Source: Eutreptiella sp. 'Long Island Sound 2002'
Taxonomy: Eukaryota > Euglenozoa > Euglenophyceae > Eutreptiales > Eutreptiaceae
Direction: 5' to 3'
Assembly (NCBI GenBank): GCA_964036045.1
Contig: OZ038380.1
Coordinates: 186,570,298 to 186,634,297 of the forward strand
DNA: 64,000 bases
The notes under the pieces were generated by a model. That model saw nothing but the letters and a program-made list of their open reading frames with translations, had not been told where the DNA came from and made no database searches. The translations under genes were made by a program, and so were the position numbers. Position 1 is the first letter of the stretch. Each line of letters opens with the position of its first letter. Below, one piece after another: positions 10,333-20,922 of this stretch.

Positions 10333-11517
10333 ATGGCACTCATGACGCAATGCATCGTCTGGCTGCCCTATTTCTTTGCACTAGTTGAGGTCACTGCCGG
10401 CGTCACGACCTCATACTCCGGATATCTTGTGGATTCGTACTGCTACGCCCAGCTCAGGAATGGATTTCGGGCTTTGGACAGCACTGACGTCATTGCCGCC
10501 CCCGAGACCCATACCACCCACTGCCTGCGTGATCCAAAGCAGTGTGTCAGCGGGGGGTACTACCTGGCTTACAATCGCGGTGACAGCGCCTCTCCGAGCT
10601 ACCAACCCGCCTTCATGTTTGATGATACTGGTAACGCCAATGCCATCGCACTACTCCGCACTGTTCCAGTAGGGGATCCGAACGACAACGCTCCAGGGTA
10701 CTGGACAGTAACAGCCACTGGCGAGTCCAATGGTGATGGTGTCCTGCGTGGGGCGACACTGGTGAGGTGCACCGACAGTGGCAGCTGCGATGGCAACTGC
10801 TCCGGATCCTGCGATACTCTCACCACCGGCATCGATCTGGAGGTCAACGTCGATGCGCTCCTTTGGGCCCATGTTATTTGCATGTGCCTGTCTTGGGGCC
10901 TGCTGTTGCCTTTGGGAGTTTTGTGGGCCCGGCACCTGCGCAACAACCCGCGCAAAGTGGCAGGTCACCCCATTTGGTTCCAGGGCCACCGTGCCATCCA
11001 GCTGCTGGGGTTGTCCCTGCAGTTGGCGGGCCTGGGCTGCGTCCTTGCATTGAAGTCTCGGCACCTGCACACAGCACACGAAATCCTGGGCCTGGCCGTG
11101 ATCTTCCTTGGGACGCTGCAGCCTGTCAATGCGTTGATTCGACACAGTCCATGCGTCGGGCATCCCTCTGAGGGGCAGCCGAAGAGCACGGGCCGCAAAA
11201 TCTGGGAAGCAGTACACAAGGGGCTCGGCGTTCTGGCGGTCATCCTGGGAATCTCCAATATCATCCTTGGCATCATCTACGCGAGTGACTATTTGTATGA
11301 TGACGCCCTCATCATCACGGCATCGGTGCTGGCGGGCACATCTCTTGGGGTGCTGCTCATCGCAGCCATTGTGTTGGAAGTTCGTCGCCGGCGGCAGCGC
11401 AGCCTTGAGGACACTGACCTGGATGCGGAGTTCGACGTCGATGCTGGGCCCTCGTTCCAGGACGCGGCCACCAAACCTTCAGAGATGCATGATAGCCTCG
11501 ACCGCACCGTTCTTTGA
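10333..11517 (+). CDS. Cytochrome b561-type transmembrane electron-transport protein
   Basis: 394 residues from the ATG at 10333 (an in-frame ATG at 10342 is an alternative); the stop TGA is at 11515-11517. No intron is needed. Residues 1-23 look like a signal peptide. Residues about 24-165 form a lumenal/extracellular domain with several cysteines and the segments GYLVDSYCY and HTTHCL. About 174-350 hold five hydrophobic helices. H180, H219, H249 and H295, one per core helix, fit the four haem ligands of the b561 family (two b haems, moving electrons across a membrane, often from ascorbate to ferric iron or monodehydroascorbate). The cytosolic tail has RRRR then an acidic stretch. The N-terminal domain is not a recognisable DOMON domain. 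The substrate is not determined by the sequence. Confidence 0.82.
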   Translation: MALMTQCIVWLPYFFALVEVTAGVTTSYSGYLVDSYCYAQLRNGFRALDSTDVIAAPETHTTHCLRDPKQCVSGGYYLAYNRGDSASPSYQPAFMFDDTGNANAIALLRTVPVGDPNDNAPGYWTVTATGESNGDGVLRGATLVRCTDSGSCDGNCSGSCDTLTTGIDLEVNVDALLWAHVICMCLSWGLLLPLGVLWARHLRNNPRKVAGHPIWFQGHRAIQLLGLSLQLAGLGCVLALKSRHLHTAHEILGLAVIFLGTLQPVNALIRHSPCVGHPSEGQPKSTGRKIWEAVHKGLGVLAVILGISNIILGIIYASDYLYDDALIITASVLAGTSLGVLLIAAIVLEVRRRRQRSLEDTDLDAEFDVDAGPSFQDAATKPSEMHDSLDRTVL

Positions 11518-11744
11518 GGTGCCGGGCCACGGCTGTTTGTGAGCGACCAGTGGTGCCAATGGTGGTGCAATTACCCGCCGCCGAATGACATTTCACCAAA
11601 GAGCACAACGCACTCTGTCATCGGACACGCCGGTATTCGGTAATGTATCCCCCCACCTTGCGCAAGCACGGGTTTGTCTAAGCAACGCGACCCCGCCTGA
11701 CTGTCGTTTTCCCGATTTTTTCTGACTACGGTTTTGTGGTCAGA

Positions 11745-11750
11745 AATAAA
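11745..11750 (+). terminator. Candidate polyadenylation signal AATAAA for the b561 gene
   Basis: AATAAA lies 228 bp after the stop codon, in a T-rich context. This is inference from position only. Confidence 0.35.
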
Positions 11751-14019
11751 ACCTGAAGTGGTTGGCGTTCCGAGTGCAGAGGGAAAGAGGGGCTGGCTCA
11801 TGCTTGTGTACTTCTTCCAGCTCAACACAACGCTCTGCTCGGCACTGCAACCCAGTGCTGTTTGTTCTGATGTGATTATCAGCCATAGCTTAGGCCTTAG
11901 GCAGCCAATGCATTAAACCAATTAAATCGGCAGTGCTCATGCCCAAGAACATGTAAAATCGATGCATTTTAATAAGCACTGTCATACATCACATACACGT
12001 CAACCTTCACCCTTTCTTCAACGTGGTCATCACTCTTTGACATTTAATTGTGAGGTGTAACAAAATTTGCTCATTGCATATTTGCGGTTTGCGGCGCATT
12101 GCAAAATTTGTTTTCCCATTACCATCGCCTCAAGAGCGCATCGAATTTTCGGGAACAAGAAAGTGCAATAAGTAGACAAGAGGTGCCTTGGGGCCTTCCA
12201 TGTTGCAAATGTCAGCTTTTTGGCCTCCTCAGAGCCGTCGAAACCTCTGTCAACCAACTCCGATATTTGTGTTTGGACGGCATTTTGATGCATGGAGCTG
12301 CAAGAGGAATAATTTTCCTTCGGCTTTATCAACAATCGGTTTTCCTCATTAAAAGTGTGAATTAACGATCCTTTCCTTGCAACAGGCAAAAATGTGTCTG
12401 CACCATTTTCTGTGACGCTTGCGCATTGTTTCAAGCTTCCAGGAGTTTTGAATTTTGCTTTCATGTATTCAATATTTCCCATATCTCAACTTTACAAATC
12501 TTGAGCAGCCATCATGAAGGACACGGCGCTGCAGCAACTGCACACTATCAATTGTTCGTGAAGATCTAGTTTGTATTTGCTTTGTTGTTGCGCTGTCTTC
12601 CAACCTACATCCATGTGGAATATTCCTCCACTTGATGCACGGGGTTGTGGCAATTGTTTGGCGAGTGTGCTGTATAATTGTATTGGGGAACACCACGCGG
12701 AGTGAGACAGGACGCCGCATGAGAGGGTTCATTGAGCAAGCTCAAAAGTGCAAAGTTGTTCTTTTGTGCCCACCAAAACATTCATTCAGCTGTCTCATCT
12801 CGGACCCGGATTACCCTCACAACATAAATGTCACGAGGTGCACAAAAACAACACATGTGCACAAAGCCCATCCTTAATGTGAATTCGCCTACATTAAAAC
12901 CTAATTTGACCCAAATTAATCTAAATTGACAACTTAAGGAAAACCCCTGTGGTGTTAAGGAGAAAAGGGCATGGTGTCACACTCAAGGTTTTGCCTCTCC
13001 TTGGGCAATTCCCCACAGAGCAACAAAAGGGTGTAGCTGCAACAAGGAAGGAAAAGTTGGGAGCTTCCCTGAATCATGAGCTTTTGTTATCCTCTTGATG
13101 AGAACGACTTTTGCGCTCATAGCAACAAAATGGCCGCGTCTTCCTTCGCGATGTTAACATACATCGTGCTGCATTGACTGCAGGACAAGATGGAAATGTA
13201 AAATGAATACGAGAAGAGGACAGTGCAGCGCTTGCACAGCATAACCTGAGGAGGGATCACACGCTCTGGTTCCAACCTGGACATGGGTGACAGTGTAGGG
13301 TGCAGTGTGACAGCGAGAAAAGGGTGCAGTTGGTGTGGTGGAGTACCGTGTGGTACCCCTGGTGTGCAGTGCTGTGGGCCACGATGTCAGGTTTTGAAAT
13401 AAACAGCATGATCCTGACCCCATGCCAGACTCACTCAGTTTAATGCATTACAATGCACCGCAACCACAAATTGTTTTGCCGTGCCACTCTCACAGCGCAA
13501 ACCAGATCAGCACCGAATGCTGCTTTGAGGTCACCACACAAGCACAACTATCGAATGTTTCTTGGGCCGTCTGGGTTAGCTATCCTCACCCTGACTGCAC
13601 AACAGGGTCAGCCCTTGCCAGCCTGGTCATTGTCCATCCGTGCGCCAAAAAAAAACCAACACCCTCCCACTTATGGTCCACTCGGGCACCAGACTAGGCG
13701 TCCGGTGCATCCCAATCATCCTCTGGGGGCGCACTTAGCGCAGTGCGCGCACAGTGCAAGCGCAGTGCAACTATTTGGGCATGTGGTCGTACTAGAGACC
13801 CATACTTTGTGATACTAGGGGGGCATCATTCTTGTTTAAGAGTACGTTTTGATACTTCTTCCACATTGGGGATATGGCATTTTTGGATTTTCACCTAGTT
13901 TCACCCATTTCCATTTTTTTTCACTTTTTTTTGCTCATTTCCACCACATCCACTCTTTCCTAGGTTGATTTCTCCCCACAATGGGACCTCAAGAAGGCAG
14001 AGGTGATGCATCCTTGTTG

Positions 14020-14196
14020 TTAACCCCCCATCATGGGGACCCCAAGCACTGTAGATACAGGCTCAGGTTCATGTACAGGTTCACCAGTTGCTCGCTCCTC
14101 TGGATGCTCTTCGGGCACAGGGGGCTCAGGCTTCGGCGCCGGCTTGGCTGGTGCTACTCCTGGCACTGTTGTCTCAACAATATCATTGGTGTCCAT
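14020..14196 (-). CDS. Possible short proline/glutamate-rich protein or exon
   Basis: A minus-strand frame from an ATG (MDTNDIVETTVPG) through an Ala/Lys-Pro-Glu-Pro-rich middle (PAPKPEPPVPEEHPEE) to a stop. The regular low-complexity composition is more protein-like than the neighbouring frames, but it is only 58 codons long and has no domain. It may be an exon, a small protein or chance. Confidence 0.2.
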   Translation of the reverse strand: MDTNDIVETTVPGVAPAKPAPKPEPPVPEEHPEERATGEPVHEPEPVSTVLGVPMMGG

Positions 14197-15182
14197 AGCT
14201 TTTTCTCCGCTCTTCAAGGAGTGTATATGTTAGTCCTCGACGGTTTGGTTGTACTGCACGGGGTTGCACAGGACCGTAGAGGATGCAGAGGCACGGCTGA
14301 CATCGGACCTCAGGATGATGATCAAGGCCGAGGGACAATCCGGCATCCTCTCCAAGTGCCGTATCACGTTCAAGTACTATAATCGAAGGTGACCTCACGG
14401 GCTTGATCTAGCCAAGACGCACCATGCCGTCATCCCGAGACGGTCGGCAGCGGGGCTATGCTAGACAACCATACCCAGCACCCCCAGGTCCATCCTCCCA
14501 CCCCCATTCGTGGAAGATGGACCACCTCCCGCCCCCACTGAAGGAGGTCTCCCAGGGTCTACAGAGACATGCTCCTAAGGCAGGGGTGATACAAGGGCGT
14601 TTGGAAGGGGTATGCATGGGGACTCTTCAGGGGGAACTTGGTCTAAAAAGTAGCGCGCAGTGCGCACACAGTGCAAGGGCTCCCCCTCTGCCCCCAATCA
14701 ACATCGGGGGTCGCATGATTGAAACTGACGACTATGGCTCGAGGCTCACGACCAATACCACTCAGTCAGCCCACTGGTGTACTGAAATCATGCACATGAG
14801 GCCAACAGAACAACAATGTCCCCACGAGGTCACGACATTGTTGCCCATACCGTCCCAACGCCTGCGCACGCACTTGCACCGGCACAATGCTGTGGGGGAG
14901 GGGCGGGGTTTCCATAAAGGAAGGTGGGGTACCACGCAGTGCACACGGTGTGCAGTGGGCCATGAAGCAACGGATACATGGCTACCGAACGCCCCTGTGT
15001 CACAGACCATTCAGCATTGCTCAACCAAGTTCAGTTTTCATACAGTCCGGCTGTAGCACAGCTCTGGTTCATGTGCCATCACAGGTCAGCTAATCCCCCT
15101 CCCTCGGAACCCAGTGAGCCGTCGTTTACTGTCTCGCATTGCCAGCGACTCCTGTGATCCATCACTGGTGTCAGCAGCCACA

Positions 15183-15209
15183 GAATGAATGAATGAATGA
15201 ATGAATGAA
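15183..15209 (+). repeat. GAAT microsatellite, about 6.75 units
   Basis: Perfect tetranucleotide run. Confidence 0.95.
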
Positions 15210-16381
15210 CCATCACATCCAATGTACCACCCAGCAAAACCACACTAGGCAGGTGCGCCTAGGCAAAGCCCAGAGCCGTATTCTGGAGCCTCAAGCTCCC
15301 TCACCAGATTTTCTTTTGGCAACCACCCCAATGGTCTAGAAACAACAATTTGACATCGGCAAAATCTGGAAAAAAAACAGCCCAGCTTTGTGCAAGCACA
15401 ACGGCAACACATGGCATTAAAGACACAACATAATACATGCATGCAATCAGTCGCATTGAACTCAGGCCGCAAAAAGCCCACTCCATTACTAGCTCAGTGT
15501 TCCTTTGTCGTCCGATTGCTTGCCATATCACGCAGAGGGATCTGGACTGATTTTGACCAAAATTGCGGCCCCGAGGGTCATAAGGGAATGGTCCACAACA
15601 TCTTTTGCCCCATGGAGCGCACATGCACATTACACATTGTGACAGCAGAAATGGTGAACACCAAAGGGTCACACATCTAAATCGAACTTGCATATGGCCC
15701 TTCTACATGCCCTTCGTGTGTCATGATGGCTGAAACTCTGCACCGGAGGTCGTCTGTGGTGGACCAACAATCAAGTGGTAGAGTCACCTGTGTTATTCAC
15801 AGGCACACCTACTCATTTTGCTCCGCGCATCATTCACTTTTGTGTGCACGTTGTACTCACTGCCCCCCCCCCCCCCCATCCCCGCAGTCATAATCCGCCT
15901 AGCGCTGCACAATTCACGGGCGCTGAGCCGTCACCTGGTGTTCCCCCGACCATTCCCCCCGACCATTCTCGACAGCACTGGGTCCACTGTGTGCTCACTA
16001 TCGCTTGGTTCTATCTATTTTCTCTCCCCTATCAACGGTGCCAAGTAATTCTTCTAGCACCGTGTCATCCCCCTGCTGTGCCGCCCGCCTGTGTGCTCGG
16101 CTTTGTACTACCCCGAGGGTGCACCGTGTGTGTGCTTGCAGCTTCTATCACCACTCTTGCAAGCGTTTGCGTCACGGATAAGGGGAATGCAATGCTGCTA
16201 GCCTTCTATCATCAATTGGTATTGGACCTGACATGTGGATTTCTCACAGCTGAGAAATGCGGTGTACAACCCCTGTCCAAAGCACCACTCATCCAGTAGT
16301 TCCTGTCTCATATCACTGCTAAAAGCCTACAAGCAGCTCTGCCGCCATCACACTCCTGTATATCCAAGGTAGATCTTGGTT

Positions 16382-16985
16382 ACCGAGCTGGGTTTACCCT
16401 GTCGAGGTTTTACACCACCTTTTAGGGGCCAAGGATGAGCTACACGTTTTAGCAGCAACAGCAGCAGCAGCAGCAGCAGCAAGCAGGCAGGCGCATAAAA
16501 AGTCCTTGCGACCGCACCGCGGCTCAAAACCGGCATCGAAGTAGCTCAAAACGACCGGGGAGCCAAGGCGCATCACCACAAACAGGTTTCGTTGCGTTTT
16601 GAGCCGTCTAGCCCGTTCTACGGCCGATTTAGTGTCCAAAAAAGGCCGTTTTTGGGCTGTTTTCGGCTGTTTTCAGGACGATCGTCCTGAAAGTTCAGGA
16701 CGATCGCCGCTACGCCAAGCAGGTGTTTCCGATGAGGGCCGTTGTTCTTTCATGGCGATTGGGCTATCAAAGGATGGCAAATGGGTGTTCAATAAGGCGT
16801 GTACCACTCCGTGGTGCCACGCGGTGGTCCATTTTGATGTTAAAATGAGCCGTTTTCCAGCCGTGTTTTAGGACAATCGCCGTAAGCATGGAGGCACATC
16901 TCCAAAGCAGGCAGTGTTTCCTCCACGGTGATTTCCAATGCGTTAAGCAAGACTAGGACCCAGCTCGGTCCTAGTTCGAGTCTTG
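16382..16985 (+). mobile_element. Dispersed element family C, copy 2 (better preserved)
   Basis: It opens with ACCGAGCTGGGT (16382) and closes with ACCCAGCTCGGT (16958-16969) inside a hairpin ACTAGGACC...GGTCCTAGT. It has a (AGC)n block at about 16450-16481 and a perfect 20-bp palindrome TTCAGGACGATCGTCCTGAA at 16672-16691, whose half-site recurs directly after it. It is longer than copy 1 because about 200 bp between 16710 and 16930 are absent there. No coding capacity. Confidence 0.75.
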
Positions 16986-19401
16986 ATAAATTGCTGGCCA
17001 AGCACACCATTGCTTGGTGCCCCATTGCCGCCATTGTGCAACCACGGCTCCAACGCCACTACTGTTGTGTTGCTGCGTGTGGGTTCACTGCCCTGCTCCG
17101 TACCCTTTTCCGAGAAATCACATCTTCCTTCCTCATTCTTAAAATCATAGATTTGAGCTCATGGCTACAGAGCCTGTCGTCCCGGGGTTGTCGGGGTGTG
17201 GGGGAGTGTGATTGCTCAGGATAGTCCAATAACATCATCCCGAGCAGTGTAATGCACAATATGTTATAGTCTTTTGCATGGCTGGGCGGGTGCCGACGAT
17301 GGCAAGCTACAGAAATTATTTGGAGCACCCGCAAAGACAACAAGGAGTTGGACCAGCTGGGACAAGCTAATGGCGACCATTTTCACCGCCTTCCCCACTC
17401 CACCCTACAAAATCATGTCCATTTTTCATTGATGACGGCCACCTCCACACAGCAAGTTCCATATGGTCCCGCACACAAGCCATACCCATGGGAGGACCCT
17501 TCAGTGCCTGGCTGACCTCAGCCTGTGGGGAATCAAAGGCGGTGTGCATGTTTTGTGACACCTTGGGACACTACAGTTTTCCCGACAAGATTTGCTTCAC
17601 TCATGCTGTTTCGCGACAACATCCCAGTGGCAGCGGCGGGCCCTACAGCTGACAGGGAGATGCATTTCGTCACCAACACCCCCCCTAACACTTTGGGCCC
17701 TGTGTGTGGGGGGGGGGTCCTTGGGGGGCTTGGGGGGCTGCCGGGCTGGGATCCCAGGTACCCCAACGTATATACCAAAATGACCCCCTCCTTGCACTGG
17801 TCATTTTGAACACACATATGTGGGGGTTTTGAAAAAAACTTTTACCCTCTGGGGGGTCCGATCCTAGCAGCCAGGTTGGGGGGGGGGGGGGGCTGGATGG
17901 GGGAGGCCGGGGGTCAGAAAAAAAATTCATAGAATTCCGAGCACTTTGAGTATACGCACATGGGGGAAACTCGAAAATTCACCATCACCATCGTTTACCA
18001 AAAAAAATTCCGGTGCCTTCGGCTCCAAGTTTGGGCCAGATCTGGTCCGGACCTCCTCCATGTTTTGGACCTCCTGGGGGGGGGGAGGGGCCCTGGTTGA
18101 TCCACTGTAGCAGACTTTTGGTGAGGCAGATATTTGACCTGGTGGAGGAAACTGCGCTGCAGTGCCTGCATTCAATGGTGGCAGACATGTGTGTGTTGGG
18201 TTGAAGGGACATTCATAAGAATAGGTCCATTTTTGTGGTGCGGGTGGGGGGAGGGGGTGGGAGGGGGCTATCTGTCACTCAGTCACAGATGGAGAGTGAC
18301 AGATGGAATGGCAAGTGGGGAGAAAAGGGGCGCCAAAGGCGCTGGAAAAATTTTTTGAAAGGCCGACAGGAGACAATTTTTTTTTTTTTTACGCCATGTG
18401 TTTATACTCAAAATGCTCAGATTTTGGTGGAGAAGTCAAATATGGATGAAAAATACAAAAAGATTCGACCCCCTTACCCAACCTCCAAGCTGGCCCTGGC
18501 TGCTGGCATCCATCTGTCACTTGTCACCTGTCACTCGAGGGGAGGGGGGTTGCAGGGGGGGGGGGGGGGGGCACTATGAATATCCCTCTTGGGCTGAGGA
18601 AGTGGGCTGATTCAGCGGATTCCAGTCGTTGGCCAGGCAATAACGTGGATGTGTGGTTTCTTTTTTTTTCCACTGAGGACAGCCCAGGGGTATCGGTGGC
18701 AGGATTCGTTAAACGAACCGGGGGTTGACACTCAAACAACGGCGGTTGGCGCTCAACCGACGCCGGTTGGCCGATGACCAACCGCAGTTACTCGCCAGCG
18801 GGCGCTCTGCGGAGGCTTTGGTGTACTGGAGGCTGCTTTTTTATTGTTCTCAAGGACGGCCCTGGCCATGCCCCTGCGTTATTGCTGTGGCGTGAAGGAG
18901 AGGGGAGCTGAACCCTGCAGTTTGTGCATCTATCTGGTTCACAGACGTTGCGCCCCCCCCCCTTTCCCCCGCGAATTGCACTGAAGTGCGATGAAAGTCG
19001 GCGTGGCTGGAGCAAAGTGGCCGCCCCCACCTGACCAATTGCAGCCCCTGCGCACTCCGCCAGGCCCCTTGGGCAGTTGTGTTCCTGCAGCCTCTCATGC
19101 ACGGCTGAGGAATTGTAAAACTGCACAGGCCCGCATTTTGGAGTCCACCATCGATGGGAAGACCATCGATGTGCTTTGTGGGTGCTACACACGGGACCCC
19201 TTGGGATGGCTGAGGCTTGCCCAAGGCCTCACCTCCAGCGCAGACATGAGCGGTGGAGGAGCTGCACGGCCCTGGGGACCTTAGGCGGTAAACCCCTCGC
19301 AACCCCCCACCCCACCCCCAAATTACTGCAAGCATGCGTCACACAAACTACTTCAACGAGCAAGCAGGCCCCAATGGGGGTGGGAAGCAACCCCCCCCCC
19401 C
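16986..19401. other. Intergenic with several inverted-repeat segments
   Basis: No gene supported. A hairpin-like segment at 17763-17825 contains CCAAAATGACC and its inverted copy GGTCATTTTG. Inverted matches at 17939-17962 and 18392-18415 enclose about 430 bp. G-runs occur at 17878-17892 and 18555-18571. 18730-18775 repeats a GGCGGTTGG-type word with a 21-bp period. Confidence 0.45.
17939..18415. repeat. Element bounded by inverted repeats
   Basis: GAGCACTTTGAGTATACGCA at 17939 is matched, inverted and with a few changes, by TTATACTCAAAATGCTC ending near 18415. The interior is 430 bp of non-coding DNA with CTGTCACT words. This looks like an old MITE. No target duplication was found. Confidence 0.4.
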
Positions 19402-19609
19402 GGGATGCATTGGAAGGGGGGGAGGTACCCCTCCCCCCCTCCAGGGCGCCCAGCCTATGCCCTGCGACTGTCTCCTTGACGCCAAGTGCCAGTTTCAGTC
19501 GCACTCGTAACCGACAGTAACCGCCCCCACCCGCTTTGGTGACCTCCTCCAACCGCCTGTCCAACCGCTTCTGGGGTCGCCTCTGAGGCCCCTTCCCTTC
19601 TAATGCATA
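19402..19609 (+). repeat. Dispersed repeat family A, copy 3 (MITE-like)
   Basis: Runs from GGGATGCATTGG (19402-19413) to TAATGCAT (about 19608). It is 208 bp like copy 2 and collinear with it over the whole length, including the AACCGC-rich right half. C-runs abut both ends (19391-19401 and 19610-19624). Confidence 0.75.
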
Positions 19610-20922
19610 CCCCCCCCCCCCCCCTCATTGCCCCCCTGGCCAAGGGACACCGGGCAGGACCCACCGCCTTCGGCGGTCACACTGGGGGGCGGAACGACGT
19701 CCAGCATCGGGAGGGGGAATGCGAAATGCAAGAAGCAAACCCCCTGTGACCTGCACCCAGCGACGGCACACAAGGGGTACAAGGGGTACAGAGGCATACA
19801 CCACTGCTGCTCCCGGCACCATGAGGGGCACCCAGCATGCCGCGCCGCCCAGTGGGAGGAGCGAGGGGGCGCCACCAAACAGTTGTCTAAGGGCAGAGAG
19901 GGCTCCCAGAGGCCACACCTCGTTCTTAGTGATACCACAAGGCCGCGCCCCATCAACAGTCACACTCTCCCTCTGCAACACGACCTCCAGTAGTCCCGCC
20001 TCAGTGCGTGCGCTTCAGGGCGCCAGGGAGAATGGACGGACACGGGACCCGAACAAACCACACCCTGAGCCCTGGACCGACGGCGGGCGAGCGCCGGGCC
20101 AGAGCGTGAGCCCGCCAGCACAGAGCACAGGCGCCGCAAAGCGCACGTCGCACAGCACGACCGCCACCCCCCCCGGTGTCCAACGAATGCCTCGTCCAAT
20201 GAGCACTTCCGTGCCGACCATAATTCTTTTGGGGACGTAATCCATTGGGTACCGGGTTTGATTACCGAACGGCGTCTTCAACGCATACTCCTGTTCGGAC
20301 GTTTTTTTTTGTGGACTTTCTTGTTCGCTGGACAACGGGGGTTAGGAAGGCGTGTGCCCCGCCAGCCCGTCGCCCTTCCTTCTTCGTTCCGGCATGTGCC
20401 CTCATTGAGTCCTCAACCCTTTTTGGGAGTCTGTAGCCTTTTTGACTCTTCCCCTTTGCTTTGCAGACCTTCATATGGCAGGGGTTCCATGGCATTCTTT
20501 CTGAAGTCCTCCCCCACATTGGAGACCCCCAACCACTTCAACACCCGGGCTCACCATTTAAACACCTGAGCTCCCTATTTGAACGCCAGTGCACGTGCAT
20601 TCCCCCACGCCACCATAAATGCCCACTGGCCGCATCGTGGCCCGTTTCTTGGGGCATGCCTTGCCAAGGACACTGATGTGTGCTCCAGGGGCATGACAAG
20701 AAGAAGCGGCAAAACACCCCCAAAGCACGAAGGAGGGAAACATGCTACATGCCCCCTGCCATCGTGGGGGGGCTGAAACAGGCTACACGGTGGCGGCCGT
20801 CTTGCCCCCCCCCCCCCCCCTCAGGGGGGGGGCAAACAAAGGAACACGTGCCACCCGCTGCTGCTCGCAACCGGAGTCTCCCTTTCTCAGGGTCCCTTTT
20901 TTCGACGCTTCCCCGTCAATAA
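19610..20922. other. Intergenic, upstream of the 771-residue gene
   Basis: No supported gene. The region directly upstream of 20923 contains C12/G8 runs at about 20809-20830 and a TTTTTTCGACG segment. No clear TATA box was identified. Confidence 0.4.

Larger units (their letters stand above)
11751..16381. other. Gene-poor intergenic region
   Basis: No gene is firmly supported. A minus-strand ATG frame at 12030-12482 (150 codons) has no recognisable domain. A short acidic/proline-rich minus-strand frame lies at 14020-14196. The only clear repeat is the GAAT microsatellite at 15183-15209. AT-rich stretches (12880-12960, 13860-13980) hold T- and A-runs. Confidence 0.4.

Noticed and set aside
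12030-12482. 150-codon minus-strand ATG frame
   Set aside because: No domain, neighbours or splice context; could be chance in AT-rich DNA, so not called a gene.
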